A stretch of DNA of 64,000 nucleotides from Vallitalea maricola (lineage in GTDB: Bacteria > Bacillota > Clostridia > Lachnospirales > Vallitaleaceae): positions 4,727-68,726 of the forward strand of contig NZ_BTPU01000007.1 in assembly GCF_036985595.1 (NCBI RefSeq), written 5' to 3'. Position 1 is the first letter of the stretch, and each line of letters starts with the position of its first letter. A program made the position numbers and the translations under genes. Below, piece by piece: positions 17,604-26,274 of this stretch. The notes under the pieces were generated by a model that saw nothing but the letters and a program-made list of their open reading frames with translations, made no database searches and was not told the DNA's origin.

Positions 17604-18746
17604 ATGGATTATATGAATAAATTTGAAGAACTTATCAAAGAACAAAAAGCTAGGGTCAAAATGATGAAGGAACAAGGCGATTTTGTCAATTATGATGAAT
17701 TAGATACTATAGTAATTGGTGTAGTTGGAGGAGATGGAATAGGTCCAGCTATAACTGATCAGGCACATAGATTATTAGAGTATTTATTAGCAGATGAAAT
17801 CAAGAGTAAGAAAGTTACTTTTAAGATTATTAATGGATTAACAATCGAGAATAGAGCAAAAGCTAATAAAGCTATACCAGATGATGTTCTAGAAGAATTA
17901 AAACAATGTCATGTAATACTAAAAGGACCAACAACTACACCAAGAAAAGGCGACAAATGGCCAAATATTGAAAGTGCTAATGTTGCAATGAGAAAAGAAC
18001 TTGATCTATTCGCTAATGTTCGTCCTGTTAAAGTTCCTGATAAAGGAATCGATTGGACTTTCTTCAGAGAAAACACAGAGGGTGCATATGTTCTTGGTAG
18101 CAAGGGTATTAATATTGATGAAGACATTGCTATAGATTTCAAAGTTATCACTACTGGCGGAGCAGAACGTATTGCAAGAGCAGCGTTTGAATTTGCTAAG
18201 AAAAATGGTAAAAACAAAGTTACAGTAGTAACAAAAGCCAATGTTGTAAAAACTACAGATGGTAAGTTCTTGGAAATCTGTAAAGAAATAGGTAAAGAAT
18301 ATGAAGGTATCGAAGTTGATGACTGGTATATTGATATCATGACTGCTAAATTAGTAGATGAAAAAAGAAGAACACAATTCCAAGTAATGATTCTTCCTAA
18401 TCTATATGGAGATATTTTAACTGATGAAGCAGCTGAATTCCAAGGCGGAGTTGGTACAGCTGGAAGTTCAAATATCGGTAAGAAATATGCTATGTTTGAA
18501 GCTATTCATGGATCTGCACCTAGAATGGTAGATGAAGGTAGAGATATCTATGCTGATCCTTCAAGTATTATTAGAGCTGCGGGTATGTTATTAAATCATA
18601 TCGGTTATACGAGGAAGGCAGATAAACTATATAAAGCTCTTGAAATTTGTAATACAGAGAAAAAATATGTTATAACAGGAAGAGATACTGGAGCGACAAA
18701 TGAAGAATTTACAAATTATTTAATGAAAACAATTGAAAAATTATAG
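17604..18746 (+). CDS. icd: Isocitrate dehydrogenase
   Basis: A 380-residue beta-decarboxylating dehydrogenase converting isocitrate to 2-oxoglutarate. SANVAMRKELDLFANVRPV carries the substrate-contact Ser seen in isocitrate dehydrogenases. It is followed by FRENTEGAYVLG, LPNLYGDILTDEAAEFQGG (metal-binding Asp residues) and the cofactor region FEAIHGSAPRM. The related 3-isopropylmalate dehydrogenase lacks that Ser pattern. NAD versus NADP use is not certain; the shorter length suggests the NAD-type or homoisocitrate-like branch. AAAGGGATGG precedes the ATG. It is the second gene of the acn operon, with the GntR regulator about 170 bases downstream. Confidence 0.92.
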   Translation: MDYMNKFEELIKEQKARVKMMKEQGDFVNYDELDTIVIGVVGGDGIGPAITDQAHRLLEYLLADEIKSKKVTFKIINGLTIENRAKANKAIPDDVLEELKQCHVILKGPTTTPRKGDKWPNIESANVAMRKELDLFANVRPVKVPDKGIDWTFFRENTEGAYVLGSKGINIDEDIAIDFKVITTGGAERIARAAFEFAKKNGKNKVTVVTKANVVKTTDGKFLEICKEIGKEYEGIEVDDWYIDIMTAKLVDEKRRTQFQVMILPNLYGDILTDEAAEFQGGVGTAGSSNIGKKYAMFEAIHGSAPRMVDEGRDIYADPSSIIRAAGMLLNHIGYTRKADKLYKALEICNTEKKYVITGRDTGATNEEFTNYLMKTIEKL

Positions 18747-18918
18747 ATTATGTGTATAATATATATGTTGCATAGGAATTTTTATTTATACTTTACATAA
18801 GGTTAATATTGTAATATTATTTAAAAGAGAATTAGTGTAATATATATAGCATGCACAATTAATATTTGGAAGATTTTATATTAATAAGTGTATCCTATAA
18901 ATAAGAGGAGGCACACCA

Positions 18919-19605
18919 GTGAGCGAGTATAATCTTCACGAAGAAGTAACTGATAAATACTCTTTAAGAGGCAGAGTTTTTAACAAAATACGAGAAGATA
19001 TATTAAAGGGTAGATATAAGAATAGTGAACCTTTAAAAGAAACACAGATATCTAGAGAATTAGGAGTTAGTAGAACTCCCGTAAGAGAAGCGATAAGGCA
19101 GCTTGAATTAGAAGGTCTTGTAACAATTATACCAAACAAAGGTGCAGTAGTTTCTGGAATTGATGCTAAGGATATACAAGATATATATGAAATAAGGTCA
19201 TTGATAGAAGGACTATCTGCTAGATGGGCAACTACTAACATAAATGAAGAACAACTTGAATTACTAGAAGAAATTGTTTATTTATCTGAATTTCATTATA
19301 AAAAAGGACATTTGGATCAGCTTTATGAATTAGATACCAAATTTCATGAAGTGTTATACCAAGCTTCACATAGTAAAATATTAAAACATGTTTTATCAGA
19401 TTTCCACCATTATGTTCAAAGAATAAGGAGAGCTTCAATTTCATCTGAGGCAAGAGCTAAAAAATCAGTTGAAGAACATAAAGCGATTGTAGAAGCCATA
19501 AAATTGGGTGATGAAAATAAAGTAGAGGAATTAACTAATCTACACGTTAAAAACACCCTAAAGAACGTTGTGGACCACAAATTAATGGATATAATAGGAA
19601 AATAA
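18919..19605 (+). CDS. GntR-family regulator, FadR/FCD type
   Basis: A 228-residue regulator starting at GTG with AGGAGG seven bases upstream. Residues about 14-80 form the GntR winged helix (KETQISRELGVSRTPVREAI, then the wing LEGLVTIIPNKGAVVSG). Residues about 88-220 form an all-helical FCD ligand-binding domain, with the Asp/His metal ligands suggested by DTKFHEVLYQASH and EEHKAIVEAI. FCD regulators usually respond to carboxylic acids. Its place behind acn-icd, and GTATAC palindromes at the acn and citrate synthase promoters that fit the FadR-subfamily consensus, suggest it controls this pathway. The link is inferred. Confidence 0.9.
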   Translation: MSEYNLHEEVTDKYSLRGRVFNKIREDILKGRYKNSEPLKETQISRELGVSRTPVREAIRQLELEGLVTIIPNKGAVVSGIDAKDIQDIYEIRSLIEGLSARWATTNINEEQLELLEEIVYLSEFHYKKGHLDQLYELDTKFHEVLYQASHSKILKHVLSDFHHYVQRIRRASISSEARAKKSVEEHKAIVEAIKLGDENKVEELTNLHVKNTLKNVVDHKLMDIIGK

Positions 19606-19612
19606 TATAAAA

Positions 19613-19643
19613 GGAGGAATTACTCTAACCGAGTAATTCCTCC
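19613..19643. terminator. Bidirectional terminator overlapping the ABC-F stop codon
   Basis: A perfect 13-base inverted repeat (GGAGGAATTACTC, 19613-19625; GAGTAATTCCTCC, 19631-19643) with a five-base loop. CATTTTTC follows on the plus strand and TTTTATATTATTTT on the minus strand. The right arm encodes the last residues of the convergent ABC-F gene and its stop codon sits at the loop, so the hairpin is shared by both transcripts. Confidence 0.85.
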
Positions 19644-21559
19644 CATTTTTCATATAAATTCTCTAATTCATTTTCATAATGAGTTTTTTCATTAAGAAGC
19701 TTTTCGGCTTTTTCAGCATTAGTATATATTTCTTCTAGACATAACTTTTCATCAATCGCCTTAATGTTATTTTCAATTTCATGAATATCAGTTTCTATTT
19801 TTTTGATTTGATTATTAAGTTTACGCTTATTCGCTTGTTCATCTTTGCTTTTTAGCCAGTCTTGTTTGTTAGAAGTAGCAATTGGTGTATCCTCTTGTTT
19901 TTTATTGTTCATACTATTTTCTAGCTCCAACAACCGTTGTTTTTCTTCTTCTTGTTTTTTTTCTATTACATAACTGTAGTTTCCTAAGTAGTTGTTTAAT
20001 TTATTAGGAGTAAGTTCTAATACCCTAGTTGCTATTTTATTTATAAAATAACGGTCATGAGAAATAAATAGAACAGTACCAGTATAATTTTTAATAGCTG
20101 ATTCAAGAATTTCTTTTGATATGATATCCAGATGATTAGTAGGCTCATCCAACAGCAAGAAATTAGCATTTGACAACATTAATTTTGCAAGTATCAATCT
20201 GCCTTTTTCACCACCACTCAGACTAGATATCTTTTTGAATACGTCATCACCAGTGAATAAAAAAGCAGCCAATGTATTGCGTATATGACCTGTATTCATA
20301 TTAGGATAAGCATCTGATATCTCTTCAATCAAATCATTATCTCCATTTAGGGTAACATGTTCTTGGTCATAATAACCAGTGTTCACTTTGGCGCCTAGAG
20401 AAATAGTGCCTGTATCTCCAGTTAGCCCATTACTTATTATACGAAATAATGTTGTTTTACCTGTTCCGTTATCTCCAATGAGTGCTACTTTTTCACCTCT
20501 TTTAATCTGGAAATTAAGATTAGAAAATAGGTGTTTATTATCAAAGGATTTGGATACATCTGTAGCAGTAAGTACATCATTACCACTTATGACCCTTGGT
20601 GATAGCTTAAGATTCATTTTATCATTAATCAGTGTAGGTTTATCTATCATATTGATTTTTTGTAGTTGTTTTTCACGACTTTGAGCTCGTTTGATAAGTT
20701 TATCTCTACCGTGGGACCTAAGTTCACGAATTACTTCTTCCTGCCTTTTTACTTCTTTTTGCTGTTCTATATAATGTTTGACTTCAATATCTTGATTGAT
20801 GGCTTTGTGCTTGATATAAAAGCTGTAATTACCGTTATAAATATGTGATTGAGTGTTTTCTATTTCTATAACCTTATTCACTATTTTATCAAGGAAATAA
20901 CGGTCATGTGAGATAATTATAACAGTACCTTGATAATTACATAAGAAACCTTCCAACCATTCACATGCTTTAATATCTAGATGGTTAGTTGGCTCGTCTA
21001 ATAGTAATATATCTGGTTTTTCAAGAAGTATTTTTGCTAGAGCTACCCTCGTTTTTTGTCCTCCTGATAAGGTGGATATATTAGCAGTAAAATCTTCTTC
21101 ACCAAATCCTAGACCTTTTAACACACCTTTTATATTACTTTTATAGCTATATCCATTATTAAGTTCAAAAGTATGCTGTAGATTTGAGTATGATTTCATA
21201 AGTGAATCTAGAGTTTCACTATCATTATCTAGCTTAGACATTTTTACTTCATATTCTCTTAAGGTGTTTTCCATTTGGATTATTTCTTTGCATGTTAATA
21301 GCATTTCATCATAAATAGTTTTTTCCGATGATAGAGTACTATTTTGTGATAGGTAGCCAAGTTTTGTTAAACTATTAATTATAACTTGTCCTGAATCTGC
21401 TTCTAATTCATTGGTAATAATCTTGAACAGCGTTGATTTACCGGCTCCATTAATACCTACTATAGCTGCTTTATCTCCTTTTTCCAGCCAGAAGTTTACA
21501 TTGTCTAGTACTGTATTTGTTACAAATGCTTTGCATATATTTTTACATGATAAAATCAT
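19625..21559 (-). CDS. ABC-F family ATPase (ribosome-associated)
   Basis: A 644-residue protein with two ATP-binding cassettes and no membrane segments, the plan of ABC-F translation factors. Cassette 1 has Walker A GINGAGKSTLFK, signature LSGGQKTR and LLLDEPTNHLD. Cassette 2 has GDNGTGKTTLFR, LSGGEKGR and LLLDEPTNHLD. Between them lies the charged P-site tRNA-interaction linker (about 240-310). A C-terminal coiled coil (about 530-640) is rich in Lys/Glu. This layout is nearest the YdiF/Uup branch; antibiotic-resistance ABC-F proteins share it, so a ribosome-protection role is possible. GGAGGCAAC lies before the ATG on the minus strand. It stands alone and shares its terminator with the convergent GntR gene. 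Confidence 0.9.
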   Translation of the reverse strand: MILSCKNICKAFVTNTVLDNVNFWLEKGDKAAIVGINGAGKSTLFKIITNELEADSGQVIINSLTKLGYLSQNSTLSSEKTIYDEMLLTCKEIIQMENTLREYEVKMSKLDNDSETLDSLMKSYSNLQHTFELNNGYSYKSNIKGVLKGLGFGEEDFTANISTLSGGQKTRVALAKILLEKPDILLLDEPTNHLDIKACEWLEGFLCNYQGTVIIISHDRYFLDKIVNKVIEIENTQSHIYNGNYSFYIKHKAINQDIEVKHYIEQQKEVKRQEEVIRELRSHGRDKLIKRAQSREKQLQKINMIDKPTLINDKMNLKLSPRVISGNDVLTATDVSKSFDNKHLFSNLNFQIKRGEKVALIGDNGTGKTTLFRIISNGLTGDTGTISLGAKVNTGYYDQEHVTLNGDNDLIEEISDAYPNMNTGHIRNTLAAFLFTGDDVFKKISSLSGGEKGRLILAKLMLSNANFLLLDEPTNHLDIISKEILESAIKNYTGTVLFISHDRYFINKIATRVLELTPNKLNNYLGNYSYVIEKKQEEEKQRLLELENSMNNKKQEDTPIATSNKQDWLKSKDEQANKRKLNNQIKKIETDIHEIENNIKAIDEKLCLEEIYTNAEKAEKLLNEKTHYENELENLYEKWEELLG

Positions 21560-21781
21560 AGTTGCCTCCTATAATATTAAAATTACCATACTATGATACC
21601 ATTAATCACTGGTTTTGAAAAGTTTAAGGGTTTAAAATTAGAGGTTTTTGGTAAATATATAAATATCTATTGTGATAGTTCTTTGCCAAACGAGAAGTAA
21701 CCTATTTGTTCATACATAAGAATAAATTTCTTTGGGACAACATATATATGATAAAAGAACTTTTCTAAAGGGGATGATGAC

Positions 21782-22177
21782 TTGAGTCGTAATGCAGGTT
21801 ATATGAAAAAATTGAGAAAAGCTCGTGTGGAGAGAAAACAATGTATAAGGTGTGGTAAACCTCTATCACAAGAATCACTTATTAGAGGTGTTAAGCAATG
21901 TGAAAAATGTCTTGATTACCAACGTAAAAGAAAATTAGGACAAATAAGTTCTAAGGTCAATACTACTTATTTTTACAATAGACAATACAAAAAAGACGAG
22001 ATAAAGAGAAAAGAGCTAGGGAATTATATGGTTGAGAATAAAATAACTATCAAGGATCTAGCAAAAGAATCCAATTTATCTCAAAGAACAATACAAAGAA
22101 TATTATACACTGATGCAAACTATACAAAAAAAACTAAAGATGCTATTAATAAATATTTAGGAAAAGAATTTTTATAG
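21782..22177 (+). CDS. Zinc-finger plus helix-turn-helix protein, putative regulator
   Basis: A 131-residue protein starting at TTG with AAGGGG upstream. Residues 21-43 hold a four-cysteine zinc knuckle (C21-x2-C24, C40-x2-C43). A basic linker follows. Residues about 80-128 form an XRE-like helix-turn-helix (VENKITIKDLAKESNLSQRT). The fusion of a treble-clef or ribbon finger to an HTH suggests a DNA-binding regulator, possibly metal- or redox-sensitive. It is not obviously part of an operon; rex begins about 440 bases downstream. Confidence 0.7.
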   Translation: MSRNAGYMKKLRKARVERKQCIRCGKPLSQESLIRGVKQCEKCLDYQRKRKLGQISSKVNTTYFYNRQYKKDEIKRKELGNYMVENKITIKDLAKESNLSQRTIQRILYTDANYTKKTKDAINKYLGKEFL

Positions 22178-22617
22178 ATAATATATTAAGTTAATAGTAA
22201 TATCAAGGTATTTATATTAAAAAATATATAATTAAACTTAACAATTAAAAAAGGGTATAGAATTAATTTTTTATATCCATTTTATATGTTGCAAGTAACA
22301 TACAGCGTTTATGGAATACAAATATGTATGAAATTTAGGATATTAAAATTTTTTATAAGTATAATTTTCTAGAAAAAGCTGGTAAAATACCAGAGTTTTA
22401 TGGTATAATTTATAAAATATAGATTGTATACAATAAACAATTGATTGTTTTTAACTATATTTACTAAATATAGGATTTGTGTTAATAATTTATACTATGA
22501 TAATACATAAACAATAAGGGTTTATCAGCATTTGATTATTTGACATAGATTTAACAACCATATATAATTATTTGTATAAAAGTTCCAAAATAGTATCAAG
22601 GATTGGGGATTGATTAT
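22178..22617 (+). promoter_or_regulatory. Long rex upstream region with promoter and two palindromes
   Basis: A 440-base gene-free stretch. An extended -10 promoter TGGTATAAT lies at 22401-22409. A perfect palindrome CTGGTA-AAA-TACCAG (22379-22393) covers its -35 zone. A second one, ATTGTATACAAT (22423-22434), lies about 14 bases after the -10, near the expected start site. That sequence equals the core of the citrate synthase operator at 43243. The leader to rex would be about 190 bases. I see no riboswitch and no open frame. Confidence 0.5.
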
Positions 22618-23250
22618 ATGATACAAAAGAAAATATCAACAGCGGTAATTAAAAGATTACCAAAATACTACAGATACTTAGGAGACTTATTAGAAAACGA
22701 TGTTGTAAGGATTTCCTCCAAAGAATTGAGTAACAGAATGGGTGTAACAGCTTCTCAAATAAGACAAGATTTAAATAATTTTGGCGGTTTTGGTCAGCAA
22801 GGTTACGGCTATAATGTTGAATATTTATATAACGCTATAGGTAAGATACTTGGTCTTGAGAATAAATATAATACAATTATTGTTGGAGCAGGAAACTTGG
22901 GTCAAGCACTTGCTAATTATACTAATTTTGATAAAAGAGGTTTTGAAGTTAAAGGATTATTTGATGTTAACCCGAGGCTTATCGGTATAACTGTAAGAGG
23001 CATTGAGATTAAGGATTTAGATGAAATGGGAAATTTCATAAAAGAAAATAGTATTGATTTGGCAATTTTAACATTACCTAAGCAAAAAGCACCAAAAGTT
23101 GCTAATGACTTAGTTAGTTATGGTATAAAAGGAATATGGAATTTTGCTCCTATTGACCTGAAATTATCCAATAAAAATGTTATAGTTGAAAATGTACATT
23201 TGTTGGATAGTCTTATGACTCTGTCATATAATATCAAAGAGAGAATATAA
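22618..23250 (+). CDS. rex: Redox-sensing transcriptional repressor Rex
   Basis: A 210-residue Rex protein. The N-terminal winged helix (ISTAVIKRLPKYYRYLGDLL to SNRMGVTASQIRQDLNNFGG) is followed by a Rossmann domain with VGAGNLGQAL, the NADH-binding glycine loop. The C-terminal helix for domain swapping is also present. It represses fermentation and respiration genes when NADH is low. The ATG at 22618 was chosen because GGGGAT lies upstream; a TTG at 22603 adds five residues but has no ribosome site. It is followed by a terminator. I could not find a clear consensus Rex box (TTGTTAA-N4-TTAACAA) in front of it. Confidence 0.96.
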   Translation: MIQKKISTAVIKRLPKYYRYLGDLLENDVVRISSKELSNRMGVTASQIRQDLNNFGGFGQQGYGYNVEYLYNAIGKILGLENKYNTIIVGAGNLGQALANYTNFDKRGFEVKGLFDVNPRLIGITVRGIEIKDLDEMGNFIKENSIDLAILTLPKQKAPKVANDLVSYGIKGIWNFAPIDLKLSNKNVIVENVHLLDSLMTLSYNIKERI

Positions 23251-23305
23251 ATAAGCGTCTGTAATTTATGTTTTTAAGAATGAATAACTATTCTTAGAGG
23301 TATTA

Positions 23306-23331
23306 GGTACTCATATATATGGGTACCTTTT
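23306..23331 (+). terminator. Intrinsic terminator after rex
   Basis: GGTACTCATA / TATGGGTACC stem with a tiny loop followed by TTTT and T-rich sequence, about 55 bases after the rex stop. Confidence 0.7.
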
Positions 23332-23449
23332 AATTATATTGTGCTATAGAATATAAGAGTTTGTTACGATATAATTAATATAGAAAATTTTTATTATATT
23401 ACTAAGTAGGTTTAAATTAAGTATATATAAATAATAAGGACGTGAAAGC

Positions 23450-24064
23450 ATGTTTTTTTCAAAGCAAAAGATAGAGAAGCCAATTAATATAGAAAAAAAA
23501 GTACATATATTAACATTGGACAATAGATGGCATGAACTATTTAAAAATAATAGAAAACCAAAAAAAATAGTTGAACTTGAAAAAAAGCTTAATAAACTCC
23601 TTGGTGAACAAGGACAACTTACTAACGATTTGAAGGAATATACTTTACTTAAAAAGAAAATGATGGTTGATATAGTTGATAATATGAAAGAAGCCATAGA
23701 AGATGAAGATGATAAAGCAATAGGCGAAATGGAAAAAAGCAAGAAATATATCAATGACATAAAAGTTAAGATAGATAAGATGGAATCAAGAATGGAGAAT
23801 ATGCCAAGAGAAATTCAAACGACTAATAAAGAATTGTTAGAATATACAATGCAAGATTGTTATATGCGAATGTTTAATACTAAGAATGAATTAGATGAAT
23901 TAAATGAATGGATTGAAAAAGTTAGGGCAGAATTAAAAGAAAAAGCTGTCAGACAAACAGAAGCGAAGGAAGAATATGATAAGATGTATTCTTATATGCA
24001 TGATCTAGTAGGATATGAAATCATTGAATTATATGATAAAAAATATCTGGGAGGAAGTAAATGA
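23450..24064 (+). CDS. Coiled-coil protein of unknown function upstream of acpS
   Basis: A 204-residue, highly charged soluble protein, predicted almost entirely helical with coiled-coil stretches (about 40-75, 85-130 and 145-185). The N-terminal segment IEKKVHILTLDNRWHELF is the least repetitive part. No catalytic or membrane motif is visible. Its stop overlaps the acpS start (ATGA), so translation is coupled and the pair is one operon. I recall similar hypothetical proteins in Clostridia genomes but no described role. Confidence 0.7.
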   Translation: MFFSKQKIEKPINIEKKVHILTLDNRWHELFKNNRKPKKIVELEKKLNKLLGEQGQLTNDLKEYTLLKKKMMVDIVDNMKEAIEDEDDKAIGEMEKSKKYINDIKVKIDKMESRMENMPREIQTTNKELLEYTMQDCYMRMFNTKNELDELNEWIEKVRAELKEKAVRQTEAKEEYDKMYSYMHDLVGYEIIELYDKKYLGGSK

Positions 24065-24426
24065 TAAAAGGAATAGGTAATGATATTATTGAAGTCAGTA
24101 GAATAGAAAAGGCGATTCTCAATAAAAGATTCCTGGAAAAATATTTTACATCCAACGAAAATAAATTATTTGAAACTAAAAATTATAGAGGTGAAACAAT
24201 AGCTGGTAATTTTGCTGTCAAAGAAGCAGTTTCTAAGGTCCTTGGGACAGGATTTGTACATTTTACTCCTATTGATATTGAGGTTTTACGTGATGATAAA
24301 GGCAAGCCCTATGTAGTTTTATATAATGGTGCTAAGGATTTAGCGAGACAACTTGATATTTCTACGATACATGTGTCAATATCACATTCAAGGGATAATG
24401 TAACAGCTATTGCATTAGGGGAGTAA
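24061..24426 (+). CDS. acpS: Holo-[acyl-carrier-protein] synthase
   Basis: A 121-residue phosphopantetheinyl transferase that moves the 4'-phosphopantetheine arm from CoA to the acyl carrier protein. The N-terminal GIGNDIIEVSRIEKA supplies the metal-binding Asp (D8). FAVKEAVSKVLGTG supplies the Glu and Lys of the active site. The C-terminal STIHVSISHSRDNVTAIAL is the usual end. Length is normal. It overlaps the coiled-coil gene by four bases and precedes nnr by 24 bases, an arrangement common in Firmicutes. Confidence 0.97.
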   Translation: MIKGIGNDIIEVSRIEKAILNKRFLEKYFTSNENKLFETKNYRGETIAGNFAVKEAVSKVLGTGFVHFTPIDIEVLRDDKGKPYVVLYNGAKDLARQLDISTIHVSISHSRDNVTAIALGE

Positions 24427-24450
24427 CTTAGTTAAAAGGAGAGATTTGGG

Positions 24451-25995
24451 TTGAAGGTTGTCAAAAGTTATGAAATGAAGGAAATTGATAGGTATACTAT
24501 TGAAGAGATAGGTATACCTGGTATTGTTTTAATGGAGAATGCAGCAATGTCTGTAGTTAGTGAAACTATACAGTTACTGAAAGAGAGCAATAATGTTGTT
24601 ATTTGCTGTGGCATAGGAAATAATGGCGGAGATGGATTTGCAATAGGTAGAATACTTAGCTGTAATAATGTAAAAGTTTCTATAATCATAATAGGGGATT
24701 CTAGCAAAATTAAAGGTGATGCCAAAATAAACTATGATATAGCTAGACAATTAAATATTGATATACATGAATTCTATGATGATAAACAGATTGATGAGTT
24801 CAAAAATATAGTTAATGACTGCGATGTCATCTATGATGCTATTTTTGGAACTGGTCTATGTAGAGAGATAACAGGAAAATACTTAGAAGCTATTAAGATT
24901 ATAAATAGAGCGAATGCTTATAGAATAGCTATTGACATACCTTCTGGAGTTAATTCTGATGATGGTCAGATTCTAGGGGATTCAGTGTGTGCTGATAAGA
25001 CAGTTACATTCTGTTTGCCAAAGGTGGGCTTGCTTTTATATCCTGGAGCTAACTATGTAGGTGATCTAGTTGTTACAGATATAGGTATACCTAATATATC
25101 TGTAGAAAGAATTAATTCTCACACCACAATAATGGATGATAATCTAGCAAGATATTTTATACCTAATAGAGTAAAGATGTCTCATAAAGGTTCTTATGGA
25201 AAAGTCTTAGTTATTGCAGGTACCAGCAAAATGTCAGGAGCAGCCGTTTTGACTTCTTTATCGGCTTATCGTACAGGAGCAGGATTAGTCAAGACATTTA
25301 TTGAAGAGTCTGTGTCTAGTGTAGTTACGACAAAAGTGCCAGAAGCAGTTGTAGAGACTTATAGCAGGGCTGATATTAATATATCCAATGAAGACAAAGA
25401 AAAACTATTAGAAATGCTTGGGTGGGCTGATACTATTGCTATAGGACCAGGACTTGGGAATGACAATATTACAAGAGAGATACTTGAAATTGTAATCAGT
25501 AATTTTAATAAGACCATAGTTGTTGATGCTGATGGAATTAACGCCTTATCAAAAGACAAAGAAATATTGAATAATCGAAAATGTGAGGTAATAATTACTC
25601 CACATCTAGGTGAAATGTCAAGGCTTATTGATTATGATATTGGGGAGATTACAAATAATACAATAAAAGTAGCAGTAGAACTTAGTAAGAACTATAAAAT
25701 TACATGTGTTTTGAAAAGTGCTAGAACAATAATTTCTTCTCCTAATGGAATGGTTAATATTAATATATATGGTAATTCAGGAATGGCCACAGCTGGTTCT
25801 GGAGACGTTTTAACAGGTATTATTGTATCATTGTTAGGACAAGGATTAAATGCCTCAGATGCCGCAATATTAGGCGTATATATCCATAGTAAAGCTGGTG
25901 ATAAGGCTAAAGATGATAAAGGAGAACATGGGCTTATTGCTAATGATATAATATGTAATATACCTTATGTAATTAAATCAAGTCTTAATGAATAA
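24451..25995 (+). CDS. nnr: Bifunctional NAD(P)H-hydrate repair enzyme (epimerase and dehydratase)
   Basis: A 514-residue two-domain metabolite repair enzyme. The N-terminal YjeF_N domain (about 1-215) has NNGGDGFAIGR and IPSGVNSDDG and epimerises NAD(P)HX. The C-terminal YjeF_C/ribokinase-like domain (about 225-510) has HKGSYGKVLVIAG, VVDADGINAL and AGSGDVLTGIIVSLLGQG and dehydrates the S form using ADP. It starts at TTG with AAGGAGAGA upstream. It completes the coiled-coil/acpS/nnr operon and is followed by a terminator. Confidence 0.95.
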   Translation: MKVVKSYEMKEIDRYTIEEIGIPGIVLMENAAMSVVSETIQLLKESNNVVICCGIGNNGGDGFAIGRILSCNNVKVSIIIIGDSSKIKGDAKINYDIARQLNIDIHEFYDDKQIDEFKNIVNDCDVIYDAIFGTGLCREITGKYLEAIKIINRANAYRIAIDIPSGVNSDDGQILGDSVCADKTVTFCLPKVGLLLYPGANYVGDLVVTDIGIPNISVERINSHTTIMDDNLARYFIPNRVKMSHKGSYGKVLVIAGTSKMSGAAVLTSLSAYRTGAGLVKTFIEESVSSVVTTKVPEAVVETYSRADINISNEDKEKLLEMLGWADTIAIGPGLGNDNITREILEIVISNFNKTIVVDADGINALSKDKEILNNRKCEVIITPHLGEMSRLIDYDIGEITNNTIKVAVELSKNYKITCVLKSARTIISSPNGMVNINIYGNSGMATAGSGDVLTGIIVSLLGQGLNASDAAILGVYIHSKAGDKAKDDKGEHGLIANDIICNIPYVIKSSLNE

Positions 25996-26022
25996 TAATA
26001 TAATATATAAGTTTTATAATAA

Positions 26023-26058
26023 GTTAGGAAAGTAATTATACTATCCTAACTATATTTT
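26023..26058 (+). terminator. Intrinsic terminator after nnr
   Basis: GTTAGGA / TCCTAAC stem extended by AAGTA/TACT pairs with one mismatch, followed by TATATTTTTA. Confidence 0.75.
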
Positions 26059-26274
26059 TATAATTAAAAACTGTAAATGAATATTCTATTTGTAAATAAA
26101 TAAAGGTATACTATTATAAGTTTATGGTCTATAATACTATCTAAGTTTAATTAATAAAGCTAAGGACAACATTACTGGCTTTAAATTACAATAAGTAGTA
26201 TAATATTAGTGTTTTAATACAATAAAATAGAGACTGTAAACTAGAATGTTTAATATTTGGAGGAAAGTGTGAAA

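Noticed and set aside
22435..22617. Search for a Rex-binding site before rex
   Set aside because: Only weak TTAATAATTTA-type stretches; nothing close to TTGTTAA-N4-TTAACAA.
23344..23760. Long antisense frames opposite real genes (also for example at 17909-18340 and 32083-32448)
   Set aside because: Low-complexity Ser/Leu/Ile-rich translations with no ribosome site, caused by codon bias of the genes on the other strand.
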